Shown: positions 37,903 to 46,813 of the stretch, one piece after another
Position numbering within the stretch: the first letter of the stretch is position 1
Layout: every line of letters starts with the position of its first letter
Assembly (NCBI RefSeq): GCF_002797575.1
Contig: NZ_PGTX01000003.1
Coordinates: 248,001 to 312,000, forward strand
Length of the DNA: 64,000 nt
Direction of reading: 5' to 3'
DNA from: Polynucleobacter brandtiae
GTDB taxonomy: Bacteria > Pseudomonadota > Gammaproteobacteria > Burkholderiales > Burkholderiaceae
The notes under the pieces: model-generated
What the model was told of the DNA's origin: nothing
Seen by the model: only the letters and a program-made list of their open reading frames with translations
Databases searched by the model: none
Position numbers and translations under genes: made by a program

Positions 37903-38736
37903 TTAGAAAGTCTTGGTTAAGGTAACAACGCCTGTTGAGCCACCTAAGTTTTTTCCAGCTGGGCTGACATAAGCATAGGTAGTACCATTTTTCTTTGCAT
38001 TGGTTCCAATATATGCCGCCGCCAAAGACAAGCCACCGCCAAAGTCCTTGGTTACACCAAACTTCCAATCGGTATAGCTATAAAGGCTAGAGTTTGATAC
38101 CGTAGTACCAGCTGGTGTTCCAGCAATATACTGATATCCAACATGGCCATTCAAAGCTAAGCCCCAAATGCCGGTATCGTAGTTAGCTGTTAGATCCGGA
38201 TAGTATGATCCTGAGCTATTTTGATTACCAAATGTGTTCGTTACTGCATAAGAAAGTTTTAAGAAGCCAGTTACAGGTCCAAATGTATAGTTCTGAGCAG
38301 CATAAAGCTCAGTTGTATTTGGGTTAACACTTGGACTTGTAAAGTTGCCACTAGTTGGATAGTAGTATTGCAAGACACCAAAATCAGATGCAAAACCCTC
38401 GCCAATCAATTCTTTCTTAATACCGGCATAAAAATCCATCTCGATACCAGAAGAAACTCCTGGGTTTAAGTTATTCACCCAAGTGATGGAGCTGTTCCAG
38501 TTACCAATGTAGAAACCACTCTCGTGAGAATAGTCAAAACCGCCTTGTACAGCTGGTCTTAAGTTTGACTGTGAGATACCACGATAGCGGTAATCGCTAA
38601 CTAAAGAAATGTTAGCAGTAATCGGGCTCACTTCAGGAGCCTCAGGTGCTGCAGCTGGTGCTGATTGTGCGAAAGCTGCTGTTGCCAATAGGCTTGAGGC
38701 TGCTAAAGCAATTACTGTTTTTTGAATTGTTTTCAT
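37903..38736 (-). CDS. TorF-family putative outer-membrane porin
   Basis: 277-residue beta-barrel candidate of the TIGR02001/TorF (Gcw_chp) family. Signal peptide about 1-23 (ATAAFA), a short Ala/Pro linker, then SLVSDYRYRGISQSNLRPAVQGGFDY, the family opening motif, and alternating aromatic strands ending in a C-terminal Phe (LTKTF), the usual outer-membrane barrel signature. First gene of torF-glnK-amtB, so it may admit ammonium or other nitrogen compounds; that is inference. Confidence 0.9.
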   Translation of the reverse strand: MKTIQKTVIALAASSLLATAAFAQSAPAAAPEAPEVSPITANISLVSDYRYRGISQSNLRPAVQGGFDYSHESGFYIGNWNSSITWVNNLNPGVSSGIEMDFYAGIKKELIGEGFASDFGVLQYYYPTSGNFTSPSVNPNTTELYAAQNYTFGPVTGFLKLSYAVTNTFGNQNSSGSYYPDLTANYDTGIWGLALNGHVGYQYIAGTPAGTTVSNSSLYSYTDWKFGVTKDFGGGLSLAAAYIGTNAKKNGTTYAYVSPAGKNLGGSTGVVTLTKTF

Positions 38737-38847
38737 GTGTAACTCCTAGCTGTTGAAGTAAAAAAGAAATAAATGCTGAAAGGCATGCATGAATCATGAA
38801 GGTTTACGAATGCGTCACTTCGGCGATATTCCCCTTAACGATGCACA

Positions 38848-38864
38848 TGCACTCATTTAGAGCA
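38848..38864 (-). promoter_or_regulatory. NtrC-like palindrome, distal or proximal site 1
   Basis: TGCAC-TCATTTA-GAGCA resembles the NtrC consensus TGCAC-N7-GTGCA with one mismatch. It lies about 110 bases before the torF start. A second similar site is 23 bases away. No clear sigma54 -24/-12 element was found between these sites and torF. Confidence 0.5.
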
Positions 38865-38870
38865 CTTTTA

Positions 38871-38887
38871 TGCACTATTTTGGTGAA
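38871..38887 (-). promoter_or_regulatory. NtrC-like palindrome, site 2
   Basis: TGCACTATTTTGGTGAA matches the NtrC box TGCACC-N5-GGTGCA at 15 of 17 positions. It is about 135 bases upstream of torF-glnK-amtB and about 110 bases upstream of ubiK on the other strand. Function is linked to the ammonium operon by inference. Confidence 0.55.
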
Positions 38888-38996
38888 TTTATGTTCATTT
38901 CATCTATTTAAGGGCCTTCAAGCCTTTTTGAGCGTTCCAACTTAAAATAGCTTTTGTGTCTTTTATGCAACTCTTTATAGAACGGCGGGCAGCGTT

Positions 38997-39251
38997 ATGC
39001 AAAAACCAGGCGAAATCCTAGAACAAATTCAGCGTATTGCGAGTAATGTACAGAATAAGGTGGGCGATGCCATTCGGAATTCACCTGCTCAGGAAATTGA
39101 AAAGAATGTGCGCGCGATGATGAGTCAGGGCTTTCAGAAAATGGATTTAGTTACTCGCGAAGAATTTGAATTGCAGTCCCGCGTACTATCCAAAACCCGT
39201 GAAAAATTAGAAGCGCTTGAAGCTAAAGTGGCTGCCCTAGAAAAGTCTTAA
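38997..39251 (+). CDS. ubiK: Ubiquinone biosynthesis accessory factor UbiK (YqiC/BMFP)
   Basis: 84-residue trimeric membrane-fusogenic BMFP protein that assists aerobic ubiquinone synthesis via UbiJ. N-terminal amphipathic region (KPGEILEQIQRIASNV) and C-terminal coiled coil (about 55-84, VTREEFELQSRVLSKTREKL). Length and pattern are typical. It is divergent from torF across a 260-base gap and converges on the lipoprotein gene. No other ubi gene is nearby. Confidence 0.93.
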   Translation: MQKPGEILEQIQRIASNVQNKVGDAIRNSPAQEIEKNVRAMMSQGFQKMDLVTREEFELQSRVLSKTREKLEALEAKVAALEKS

Positions 39252-39265
39252 GTTTTGATGCAAGA

Positions 39266-39865
39266 CTATTCTGGGCGGAACTCATCAAAGAAGTTTAAAT
39301 AAGCCTCTTCAGAGAAAAACTTTTTTGGCTCAACTCTTGCTGGTGCCGTATGTAATACCGAAATTTGATATACCCAAGCCCCTCTCTCTGGGGTCATTCT
39401 GGTAATCCATCTAACTCGCATTGAGGTCTCGATTGCGCCGGTAGAGGGAAACTCTAAGAAGTAATCTTTAATAGCGATTTTTTGACGGCTGGCAGTCTGA
39501 TAAAAAGCATCGGCACTGGCGGCGCTATCAAGATTGACATTGGCCCTCTTAAAAAGGTTATCTTGCAGTTGCCCCAATAGACTGGGTAAAAACTCAACTT
39601 GATTTTGATTCAGCTGTGTCGCACTGACTGAATAAATATCATCGTCAACTTTCACTGCTTCTAGAGTTTGTGGGATCTCACGGCCCTGATAGGGAATTTT
39701 GCGATCTAACTTCTCTGGTTTCCCAGGAAATAATGCGCTGTAATTTTCTTGGGGAGACTGTACCGTACGCCAATCTAACTTTGGGCTACAAGCTGTCAGA
39801 AAAAAAGTTGCTGCCAGTAATGCAACTACGTAGCTAGCAACCCGCTTAGCCAATTCCCACTCCAT
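39266..39865 (-). CDS. Putative lipoprotein downstream of lipA
   Basis: 199 residues from ATG 39865 (an ATG at 39883 is equally possible). The open frame to 40054 lies inside lipA in another frame and is rejected. Lipobox FFLTACSP gives a lipidated Cys at about residue 26. The mature part has no motif I recognise; it contains [20 protein letters not shown] and a C-terminal [14 protein letters not shown]. It overlaps the lipA stop by 20 bases, so it is likely coexpressed with lipB-lipA. Function unknown. Confidence 0.75.
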   Translation of the reverse strand: MEWELAKRVASYVVALLAATFFLTACSPKLDWRTVQSPQENYSALFPGKPEKLDRKIPYQGREIPQTLEAVKVDDDIYSVSATQLNQNQVEFLPSLLGQLQDNLFKRANVNLDSAASADAFYQTASRQKIAIKDYFLEFPSTGAIETSMRVRWITRMTPERGAWVYQISVLHTAPARVEPKKFFSEEAYLNFFDEFRPE

Positions 39866-40856
39866 GCGCCTGTTGATCTGCATGGTAACTAGAGCGCACC
39901 ATCGCGCCCACTGCAGCATGCGAGAAGCCCATGGCATATGCCTCTGTTTCAAAATGCTTGAAAACATCTGGATGCACATAACGTCTGACTGGAAGGTGGT
40001 GCCCTGAGGGCGCCAAATATTGGCCAATCGTGAGCATATCAATCTGGTGCTCACGCATATCGCGCATCACTGCCAAGATCTCTTCATCGGTTTCACCCAA
40101 ACCCACCATCAAACCACTCTTGGTTGGGATATGCGGAAAGCGTTCCTTAAAGTCTTTTAAGAGTTTTAAAGAGTGGCCGTAGTCTGCACCTGGCCGAGCC
40201 TCTTTATATAAACGAGGCACTGTCTCTAAATTGTGATTCATCACATCAGGCAAACCCGCCGGGGCATGTTCACTAAAAATATCTAATGCTTTATCCAGAC
40301 GTCCACGGAAATCGGGAACCAAAACCTCAATGCGAGTATTGGGGGATAGCGCTCTAGATTGAGAAATGCAATCTACATAATGCATCGCTCCACCATCACG
40401 CAGATCATCTCGATCCACACTAGTGATCACAACATAATTTAACTTAAGGGCAGCAATTGTGCGCGCTAAATTAGCAGGCTCTCTTGTATCCAAGGGATCT
40501 GGTCTACCGTGCCCAACATCACAAAATGGGCAACGACGTGTACATTTATCGCCCATGATCATGAAAGTAGCGGTGCCCTTACCAAAGCATTCACCAATAT
40601 TAGGGCAGCTCGCTTCTTCGCAAACGGTAACTAATTCATTCTCACGCAGGATCTTTTTAATTTCATTAAAACGTGAGTTTCCTGAGGCAGCCTTTACCCG
40701 AATCCAGTCTGGCTTCTTCAGCACTTCATGCAAAGGAATAATCTTGATGGGAATGCGCGCCGTTTTTTCAGCGGACTTTTGCTTGCGCGTAGCGTCGTAA
40801 TTAAGGTCCTGTCGCACGTTGGCAACAAGTTCGAGTTCGGGCTTAATAATGGTCAT
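39846..40856 (-). CDS. lipA: Lipoyl synthase
   Basis: Radical SAM enzyme inserting two sulfurs into octanoyl groups. Auxiliary cluster [12 protein letters not shown] (C-x4-C-x5-C) and radical SAM cluster CTRRCPFC (C-x3-C-x2-C) are both complete near residues 77-110, with the C-terminal SSYHAD segment holding the conserved serine that ligates the auxiliary cluster. 336 residues, normal. Start overlaps the lipB stop by 4 bases. Confidence 0.97.
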   Translation of the reverse strand: MTIIKPELELVANVRQDLNYDATRKQKSAEKTARIPIKIIPLHEVLKKPDWIRVKAASGNSRFNEIKKILRENELVTVCEEASCPNIGECFGKGTATFMIMGDKCTRRCPFCDVGHGRPDPLDTREPANLARTIAALKLNYVVITSVDRDDLRDGGAMHYVDCISQSRALSPNTRIEVLVPDFRGRLDKALDIFSEHAPAGLPDVMNHNLETVPRLYKEARPGADYGHSLKLLKDFKERFPHIPTKSGLMVGLGETDEEILAVMRDMREHQIDMLTIGQYLAPSGHHLPVRRYVHPDVFKHFETEAYAMGFSHAAVGAMVRSSYHADQQAHGVGIG

Positions 40857-41497
40857 ATTGAAATCAATTGCTTTTGCAAATGCCCTATGAGGGTTTGGCT
40901 AATCGTACCCTTATTGTCCTTGATCCCAAGCGTTTGCATGTCTATTGTCCGTAAGCCCTCATAACCACAAGGGTGGATGCGTGCAAAAGCCCCTAGATCG
41001 GTAGCTACATTGAGAGCCAGGCCATGATAGGAGCATCCTTTTGAGATCTTGAGCCCTAAAGCAGCAATTTTAGTGCCTCGGTATTCAAGTGCAACAGCAC
41101 TGTTTTGCGCAATATAAATTCCAGGGGCGCCAGGATGCCTTTCTGCCTGAATAGCAAAATCAGTGAGGGTATCAATCAAGGATTGCTCAATTCGGGAAAC
41201 CAGCTCTTTTACAAATAATCCTAGACGCCTTAAATCTAGCAGGAGGTAGACCACAATCTGTCCAGGCCCATGGTAGGTAATTTCTCCACCTCGATCAACC
41301 TGCACCAAGGGAATATGGCTACTGGGATCATGCAAATTACTGGGGTCACCCGCCAAGCCTAAGGTAAAAACAGGGGGGTGCTCTAGTACCCAGATTTCAT
41401 CTGGAGTGTTGCTGTCACGCCCTTGTGTGAAATCACGCATCGCCTGATACGTCGTTTCATAATCAACCAATCCAAGATGCCTTACTAAAATACTCAT
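40853..41497 (-). CDS. lipB: Octanoyl-[ACP]-protein N-octanoyltransferase LipB
   Basis: Transfers octanoyl from ACP to lipoyl domains. Segments: [52 protein letters not shown] with the catalytic Cys and Lys, and NPCGYEGL-like IHPCGYEGL. 214 residues, normal. It lies 9 bases after DUF493 and overlaps lipA, the classical ybeD-lipB-lipA order. Confidence 0.97.
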   Translation of the reverse strand: MSILVRHLGLVDYETTYQAMRDFTQGRDSNTPDEIWVLEHPPVFTLGLAGDPSNLHDPSSHIPLVQVDRGGEITYHGPGQIVVYLLLDLRRLGLFVKELVSRIEQSLIDTLTDFAIQAERHPGAPGIYIAQNSAVALEYRGTKIAALGLKISKGCSYHGLALNVATDLGAFARIHPCGYEGLRTIDMQTLGIKDNKGTISQTLIGHLQKQLISI

Positions 41498-41506
41498 ACC
41501 AATAAG

Positions 41507-41773
41507 TTAGAGAACAACGCTCACTAGTGGATGGGTAGAAAGCGTGCGGTAGAGCTCATCTAATTGCTCACGACTAGTAGCCGTAATAGGCAAGGTGATC
41601 CCTAAATAGTTCCCGTCTTTAGATGGCCTTTGCTCAACTTTATTTTCATCAAAAGTGGGGTCAAACTGATGTGCAATATATAAGATTGCCGGCAAGTAAT
41701 CTGGATTGACTTTTCCCATCACCTTAATTGGAAATTCAGATGGGTATTCAATTAATGATTTTTCTTCAGCCAT
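41507..41773 (-). CDS. DUF493 (YbeD-like) protein
   Basis: 88-residue alpha/beta protein of the YbeD/DUF493 family: LIEYPSEFPIKVMGKVNPDY at the start and SRDGNYLGI-like SKDGNYLGITLPITATSREQ, with a C-terminal LVSVVL. The fold resembles ACT-like regulatory domains. Conserved upstream of lipB in proteobacteria; a regulatory link to lipoylation has been proposed but is not proven. Confidence 0.92.
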   Translation of the reverse strand: MAEEKSLIEYPSEFPIKVMGKVNPDYLPAILYIAHQFDPTFDENKVEQRPSKDGNYLGITLPITATSREQLDELYRTLSTHPLVSVVL

Positions 41774-41800
41774 GATCTGATCTATCTTTCTGTTTGGGTT

Positions 41801-42520
41801 TTATTGAGTTTTACGATAGTCTGGCATTCCCAACCAGGCACTTGTGATGATATTGCGAATGCAATGTAAACGACGATGAAAAAAATGATCTGCGCCGGGC
41901 ACTACCTGAACAGTTAGCTCTTGTGGTCGCGCCCAATCAAAAACATCAATCAAGGGGATAGTTTCATCAACTTCACCATGGATCAACATCGTATCTGCTG
42001 GTACAGGAGCTAGCTCCCACTTACCGGCTGCACTACCCACCATGACTAAGCGTTCTGCTGGACGGCCAAGCTCAGATAGCTTTTGAACCAAGTGTGTACC
42101 CACAAAACTACCGAATGAAAAACCGGAAACTACCAAGGGAAGGGTATTTGCATGAGCGACCCAGGCCTGCTGTGCCGTTGCCTCAGTGGCAGCCCAGCTT
42201 GAGGCGGTACGCATCCAATCAGTGATGTAGAGGAGATCTTCCATCTCACCAGCGCCATGATCATGCACGCCAGCGCTAGCGCCCACGCCACGAAAGTTAG
42301 GACGCACACTCACATAACCCAATTGGTTAAAGGCGCGCGCCATTGTTTGTGCCACCTTATTGTCCATAGTGCCACCCATTAAGGGATGGGGATGCGCCAC
42401 TAAGGCTAACCCTCTTAAAGCAAAATCAGGGTTATTTTTTAGCTCATCTGGCAAGTCAATCGATATTTCTATTTGACCAACAACACCATCGATATGAATG
42501 ACTTTAGTACGACTGTTCAT
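41801..42520 (-). CDS. Alpha/beta hydrolase, DUF-type small esterase-like
   Basis: 239 residues from ATG 42520. Alpha/beta hydrolase features: LVAHPHPLMGGTMDNKV with an oxyanion-type HPHP, the nucleophile elbow SGFSFGSFV (Ser near 123), an acid in HGEVDETIPL, and a catalytic His in GADHFFHRRL. This is the pattern of the CocE/DUF1100-like small hydrolases common in betaproteobacteria. Located between the thin ferredoxin and DUF493-lipB-lipA. Substrate unknown. Confidence 0.88.
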   Translation of the reverse strand: MNSRTKVIHIDGVVGQIEISIDLPDELKNNPDFALRGLALVAHPHPLMGGTMDNKVAQTMARAFNQLGYVSVRPNFRGVGASAGVHDHGAGEMEDLLYITDWMRTASSWAATEATAQQAWVAHANTLPLVVSGFSFGSFVGTHLVQKLSELGRPAERLVMVGSAAGKWELAPVPADTMLIHGEVDETIPLIDVFDWARPQELTVQVVPGADHFFHRRLHCIRNIITSAWLGMPDYRKTQ

Positions 42521-42541
42521 GAATTCACTTTCTGTACTCAA

Positions 42542-42850
42542 CTAAGCTAATTGAAGTCGCTCGACGGGGCGATTCTGAATTAGATGGGACTGAATAATTT
42601 CTTCGATATCTTCGGTATCAATAAAGGTATACCAAATACCTTCCGGATACACCACCATCACCGGCCCATCAGCACAGCGATCAAGGCAACCCGCTTTATT
42701 CACACGTATTTTTCCGGGGCCAGAGAGTCCGAGCTCTTTTACGCGATCTTTCGCATATTTAAATAACGCAAATGCATTGTGTCGATCACAACAGTCCTCA
42801 CCGTTGCTACGATCATTGAGGCAGAAAAAAAGATGGTGCTGAAAGCTCAT
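42542..42850 (-). CDS. Thioredoxin-like (2Fe-2S) ferredoxin
   Basis: 102 residues with cluster cysteines in FFCLNDRSNGEDCC (about 10-21) and NKAGCLDRCADGP (about 54-60). This matches the thioredoxin-fold [2Fe-2S] ferredoxins found as stand-alone proteins in betaproteobacteria. The stop lies one base before the hydrolase frame. The electron donor or acceptor is not evident. Confidence 0.9.
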   Translation of the reverse strand: MSFQHHLFFCLNDRSNGEDCCDRHNAFALFKYAKDRVKELGLSGPGKIRVNKAGCLDRCADGPVMVVYPEGIWYTFIDTEDIEEIIQSHLIQNRPVERLQLA

Positions 42851-42862
42851 AAAAGATATCGA

Positions 42863-43957
42863 TCAAGGTTTTAATTGAACTGCAAATGTATTGCGAATAA
42901 CCCAAAACAGGGCTAATGGTAACCATACCACTGAAACCCACTGCATCAGTTCGTTAAAGTGTATTAGCCGTCCTTGATACCAGTGTCTAAGAGTCAAAAT
43001 AAAGTAAGGATTGTCAGGTAAAAAATTAATCGCTAATGTGGCGCTCAGCAAGCAAAGAATCGTGAGCCAGAATTTACTTCCCTTTGATAAAAGTAGTGCC
43101 CATCTCAACAAAATACTACCCAGAATCATTCCCCAAATTGCACCTGCCGTTAGCCACAAAAAACTCAATTCGACCCCAAATTGCAGTGTCGTAAAAATGA
43201 CCTTCATTAGTACTGTTAAGCAAAGTAGGCCGTTCAATATATTCCACTGAGGCGCTTTGGGGCGCATCCCCATGGAAAGCAATAAACCAGTACCGAGCCA
43301 ACACAAGGCGGTAATGATTGATTCCTGAATGACGTGATTAATCACCATCGTTCCCCAATCTACCGAGGCAAATATGGCATGCCCCCAGACCCCCGTACCT
43401 AACCAAGAGCTTTGGGGATAGATCTGCGACCAGGGAAATAATAAAAATAAGGCACAGGCCGCCCAGTTCACTCCAAACCATTGGTCAAAACGACGGCGAA
43501 TGGCGCTACCAGATAGCCACTGGGGACCCAAAGGAATGGCTAGTAAGCCACCCAGCAACCCTCCCAATACATTCGCCCACCAATCCATTTGACTTGGAAT
43601 ACGGGTTGGCAGCCAAGTTTGCAGCGATTCAGCGCTAAAACTCAAAATGGCACTGATAATTAAAGCGATGCCTAGAGCAACAAAATTGCGCCAACGCGGG
43701 TAGCAAGCAAGAACCAACATAAAGCCCAATGGAATGTAGGCCAAAATATTGACCGAAACATCAAAAAGTGTAATAAAGCGAGGCAAGGGAGCCTCTAGCC
43801 ATGCCAAAACACTGATTCCATTTTGAAAGTTGAAATCAAAAGGGGTCAAAGTGAGATAAAAGATCAGAAACCCGTAGCCTAGGCTAATAACCCTGGCCAA
43901 AGGCATAGCCTGGAGTGGCCAAACAAATTTACGAGGACGCTGGTCTTCCTGATTCAT
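42863..43957 (-). CDS. VanZ-family membrane protein
   Basis: 364 residues with about eight to nine hydrophobic segments. The VanZ-like core is the N-terminal half: LTPFDFNFQNG, NILAYIPLGFMLVL, SLQTWLPTRIPSQMDWWANVLGGLLGGLL (seen in parts, about 105-135). VanZ relatives are linked to envelope or teicoplanin resistance, but betaproteobacterial members are of unknown function. It is 12 bases upstream of the ferredoxin gene and divergent from birA. Confidence 0.88.
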   Translation of the reverse strand: MNQEDQRPRKFVWPLQAMPLARVISLGYGFLIFYLTLTPFDFNFQNGISVLAWLEAPLPRFITLFDVSVNILAYIPLGFMLVLACYPRWRNFVALGIALIISAILSFSAESLQTWLPTRIPSQMDWWANVLGGLLGGLLAIPLGPQWLSGSAIRRRFDQWFGVNWAACALFLLFPWSQIYPQSSWLGTGVWGHAIFASVDWGTMVINHVIQESIITALCWLGTGLLLSMGMRPKAPQWNILNGLLCLTVLMKVIFTTLQFGVELSFLWLTAGAIWGMILGSILLRWALLLSKGSKFWLTILCLLSATLAINFLPDNPYFILTLRHWYQGRLIHFNELMQWVSVVWLPLALFWVIRNTFAVQLKP

Positions 43958-43994
43958 TCCCCAATTCTAGGGCAGACCTTTCTACAATAGAGAA

Positions 43995-44789
43995 ATGAGC
44001 TGGAATTGCCTACTTGAGCGTGTTGCTACCACCCAATCCACTAATGATGATTTATTGACTCGTTGGCGTGCTGGCACGCTTAAGCAACCTGTCGCCAGGA
44101 TAGCCCACCAACAAACTGCTGGTAAGGGTAGGGCTGGTAGGGTCTGGATCGCTCAAGCAGAAGATACGCTGTGTTTTTCACTCGCCTACCCATTTTCATG
44201 TCGTCCGCATGCATTAAGCGGCCTCAGCCTAGTGATTGGCTTGTGCGTCATTAATGGCATTGCGGCAGCGCTAGGCACAACGGAAAATGCCCTCTTCGAT
44301 CAAGGGCTCAGACTCAAATGGCCCAATGATTTATTGCTCAATAACGCCAAACTTGGCGGCATCCTCATTGAGGGGGGGCAAGTTAATCCGAGCTCCCCAA
44401 CGTGGATGATTATTGGCATAGGTTTAAATATTCAAAATGAAACCGCGTTGCAACAACAACTTGAAGGGCAATCGGCCTTTGGCGCTGCTGCACTAGAACA
44501 GCTCGTTTCTAAGGAAGCCTCTATTCCTGATATTGAATTTATTTGGCTCAAAATGATCGACTCCTTTGAGAAGTACCTTACTGAATTTGAGCAATCTGGC
44601 TTTACTCAATTTAAAGATGCCTGGGAACGTTGGGACGCTTTTCGTGGCCAGGCTGTTTATATCTCCGGAGCAGGCACACAAACGCAGCATGGCATTGCTT
44701 CTGGCGTAGATTCCTCCGGTGCATTGCTCTTAAACCAACCACACCAAAACATTGCCATTCATGCTGGTGATGTTTCTTTACGAATGTAA
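43995..44789 (+). CDS. birA: Biotin-[acetyl-CoA-carboxylase] ligase, monofunctional
   Basis: Attaches biotin to the acetyl-CoA carboxylase carrier protein. Catalytic motifs: TTQSTNDDLL, HQQTAGKGRAGRVW (biotinoyl-AMP loop), LKWPNDLLLNNAKLGGILIEG, and IGIGLNIQNE. At 264 residues it starts directly at the catalytic domain, without the N-terminal winged helix that makes E. coli BirA a repressor. Followed by coaX after 2 bases, the conserved birA-coaX pair. Confidence 0.95.
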   Translation: MSWNCLLERVATTQSTNDDLLTRWRAGTLKQPVARIAHQQTAGKGRAGRVWIAQAEDTLCFSLAYPFSCRPHALSGLSLVIGLCVINGIAAALGTTENALFDQGLRLKWPNDLLLNNAKLGGILIEGGQVNPSSPTWMIIGIGLNIQNETALQQQLEGQSAFGAAALEQLVSKEASIPDIEFIWLKMIDSFEKYLTEFEQSGFTQFKDAWERWDAFRGQAVYISGAGTQTQHGIASGVDSSGALLLNQPHQNIAIHAGDVSLRM

Positions 44790-44791
44790 CG

Positions 44792-45613
44792 ATGAGTCTC
44801 TATTTATTATTTGATATTGGCAATACACGCCTGAAGTGGGCTGCAGTAGAGTCTACCCAAAACACTGCTGATCGCAATAAAAAACTGTGGGCCTACTCCG
44901 GATCTATTCTTACAAAATCATTGCAGTCGGCAGAACTCCGTGCAGAGTTATCTGATTACATTGCTAAGACCTTGCCTAAACCCGATGCCATCGGCTTTTG
45001 CTGTGTAGCCGGCCATGCCATCCTAGAAAACCTCCAATCCCTTTTTCCACAGTGGGCAGATCTACAGTGGCGGCAACTCACTGGTGACAGCCCTTACGAG
45101 GGCATGCGCACGCACTATCAAGAGCCCCACAAACTAGGTGCAGATCGCTGGGCAGCCCTGATTGGTGCGAGGGCTTTGTCCAATGTTAATACGCTGGTTG
45201 TTAATACAGGAACCGCAACTACCATTGATTTGCTTGGTGGGAACGGAATGCATTATGGAGGCTGGATACTGCCAGGCTTAAGCTTGATGCAAGAGAGCCT
45301 CCAAAGCAATACCGCACAATTACCATTAGCTGTTCGCCAAAATCTCTCATCAGCTCAAGCTAGCTTTGCGACCAACACCGATCAAGCCATTATTGATGGC
45401 TGCGATGCGGCTCAAATAGGTGCAATTGTGCGCGCATGTCAGCTAGCAAAAGAATTAAATCACCCCGTTGAACGGATTTGGCTAGATGGTGGCAACGCCA
45501 AAATTTTGGCCAGCAGCATTAAACGGGATTCAGAATTAGCAGAGTTACCCGTTGAGCCTATCGAAGGTCTGGTTCTGCGAGGCCTCTGGGCTTGGCTATT
45601 GCGAAATCTTTAG
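44792..45613 (+). CDS. coaX: Type III pantothenate kinase
   Basis: First step of CoA synthesis, ASKHA fold. Phosphate-1 motif LLFDIGNTRLKWA (4-16), PHKLGADRWAALIGA (about 110-125), adenosine motif VNTGTATTIDLL, and IWLDGGNAKIL near residue 230. 273 residues, normal. No CoaA-like gene is present in the window. Two bases after birA and convergent with the heptose adenylyltransferase gene. Confidence 0.96.
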   Translation: MSLYLLFDIGNTRLKWAAVESTQNTADRNKKLWAYSGSILTKSLQSAELRAELSDYIAKTLPKPDAIGFCCVAGHAILENLQSLFPQWADLQWRQLTGDSPYEGMRTHYQEPHKLGADRWAALIGARALSNVNTLVVNTGTATTIDLLGGNGMHYGGWILPGLSLMQESLQSNTAQLPLAVRQNLSSAQASFATNTDQAIIDGCDAAQIGAIVRACQLAKELNHPVERIWLDGGNAKILASSIKRDSELAELPVEPIEGLVLRGLWAWLLRNL

Positions 45614-45656
45614 CTATTCTCTACAGTTATTCTCTAGATTTAAACACAGCCAGGGG

Positions 45657-46148
45657 CTACGCACTGCGGATTTTACCTAGCAACGTTGTGGTAGAGCGTT
45701 CATACAAAAATGGAATCGCAATTGCGATACCACCCCAGGATTTGACGAGTTTCGCCTCTTCTAGGGTATCGATTTCATAGTCCCCGCCTTTGACATAAAT
45801 ATCAGGTCGTATTTTTTCGATCAGGCTTACGGGGGTCTGCTCCGTGAACAATATCGTTAAATCCACACTAGCAAGAGCAGCCAAGAGAGCCTGGCGATCT
45901 GCTTCAGTATTGATCGGCCGATCATCCCCTTTACCCAGCATTTTTACGGAAATATCCGAATTCACACCCACTACCAAGCTTGCGCCCAGTGCCCTCGCTT
46001 GAGCCAAATAACTGGCATGTCCACGATGCAGGATATCGAAGACACCATTGGTAAGTACGATAGGTCTTGGTAATGCTGCAATACGGTTATCGAGGTCTAC
46101 CAAAGCACAAACTTTGGACTCGAATACAGGCGGAGATAATGAGGTCAT
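45657..46148 (-). CDS. rfaE2: D-glycero-beta-D-manno-heptose 1-phosphate adenylyltransferase
   Basis: Cytidylyltransferase-fold enzyme making ADP-heptose for lipopolysaccharide inner core. Motif TNGVFDILHRGHASYL (HxGH) near 33-48, and KGGDYEIDTLEEAKLVKSWGG toward the end. 163 residues, so this is the stand-alone adenylyltransferase rather than the bifunctional HldE; the kinase part must be encoded elsewhere. Divergent from the peroxidase gene. Confidence 0.95.
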   Translation of the reverse strand: MTSLSPPVFESKVCALVDLDNRIAALPRPIVLTNGVFDILHRGHASYLAQARALGASLVVGVNSDISVKMLGKGDDRPINTEADRQALLAALASVDLTILFTEQTPVSLIEKIRPDIYVKGGDYEIDTLEEAKLVKSWGGIAIAIPFLYERSTTTLLGKIRSA

Positions 46149-46246
46149 AACGCCATATTAATAGTATTGAGGAAACCCCAACGATATTTGCCAGAATGTC
46201 TTAGACTTGAGTATTCGGATAACCCCGCTCATCCTCAAGGCTCCTG

Positions 46247-46813
46247 ATGATTCACCACTTAGTGCGCTATGTTTTAGCCGCCCTTTTGCTTGTTCCCTTC
46301 ATAGAATTTGCTCAGGCAGCCCCAAGCTGCAGCCCCCTTTTATCCCATACCTTTCCGAGGCTCCAGGATGAAGCACCGCAGAATCTATGCCAGTACCAAG
46401 GTAAAGTCGTGCTGGTAGTCAACACAGCTAGTTTTTGTGGATTTACAAGCCAGTACGAGGACTTAGAGAAGTTATACGCAAAATATAAGGATCGGGGTCT
46501 CGTCGTTCTTGGTTTTCCATCAAATGATTTTGGTCAGCAAGAACCCGGTAGCAATAAAGATATTGCTGCTTTTTGCAAAAATACCTACGATGTCAAATTT
46601 CCGATGTTTGCCAAAAGTTCAGTAAGTGGAAATAATCCAAATCCACTCTTTAAAATGTTAATCGCAAAAACAGGGACGACGCCAAAGTGGAACTTTTATA
46701 AATACCTCATTGACCGTAATGGTAACGTCGTAGATTCTTACGGCAGTATGACTAATCCTAGCAGTAGCACGGTAACTGCCAAAGTTGAAAAACTCCTTGG
46801 AGAAAAAATTTAG
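46247..46813 (+). CDS. Glutathione peroxidase-family protein, exported
   Basis: 188 residues: signal peptide (about 1-24, FAQAA), then the thiol peroxidase fold with peroxidatic Cys in NTASFCGFTSQY (about 64), GFPSNDFGQQEPG with the conserved Gln, and WNFYKYLIDRNG. The resolving Cys may be in AAFCKNTYDVKFP. The signal peptide sends it to the periplasm, unusual for cytoplasmic family members but known in some betaproteobacteria. Its stop overlaps the next GTG by one base, placing it at the head of a lipid-modification operon. Confidence 0.9.
   Translation: MIHHLVRYVLAALLLVPFIEFAQAAPSCSPLLSHTFPRLQDEAPQNLCQYQGKVVLVVNTASFCGFTSQYEDLEKLYAKYKDRGLVVLGFPSNDFGQQEPGSNKDIAAFCKNTYDVKFPMFAKSSVSGNNPNPLFKMLIAKTGTTPKWNFYKYLIDRNGNVVDSYGSMTNPSSSTVTAKVEKLLGEKI

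Noticed and set aside
38737..38847. Sigma54 -24/-12 promoter for torF-glnK-amtB
   Set aside because: No GG-N10-GC pair in a suitable context was found on the minus strand by eye.
46171..46203. ECF-type promoter (GGAAACC with GTCTTA) before the peroxidase gene
   Set aside because: The 20-base spacing is too long for known ECF promoters and the match is loose.
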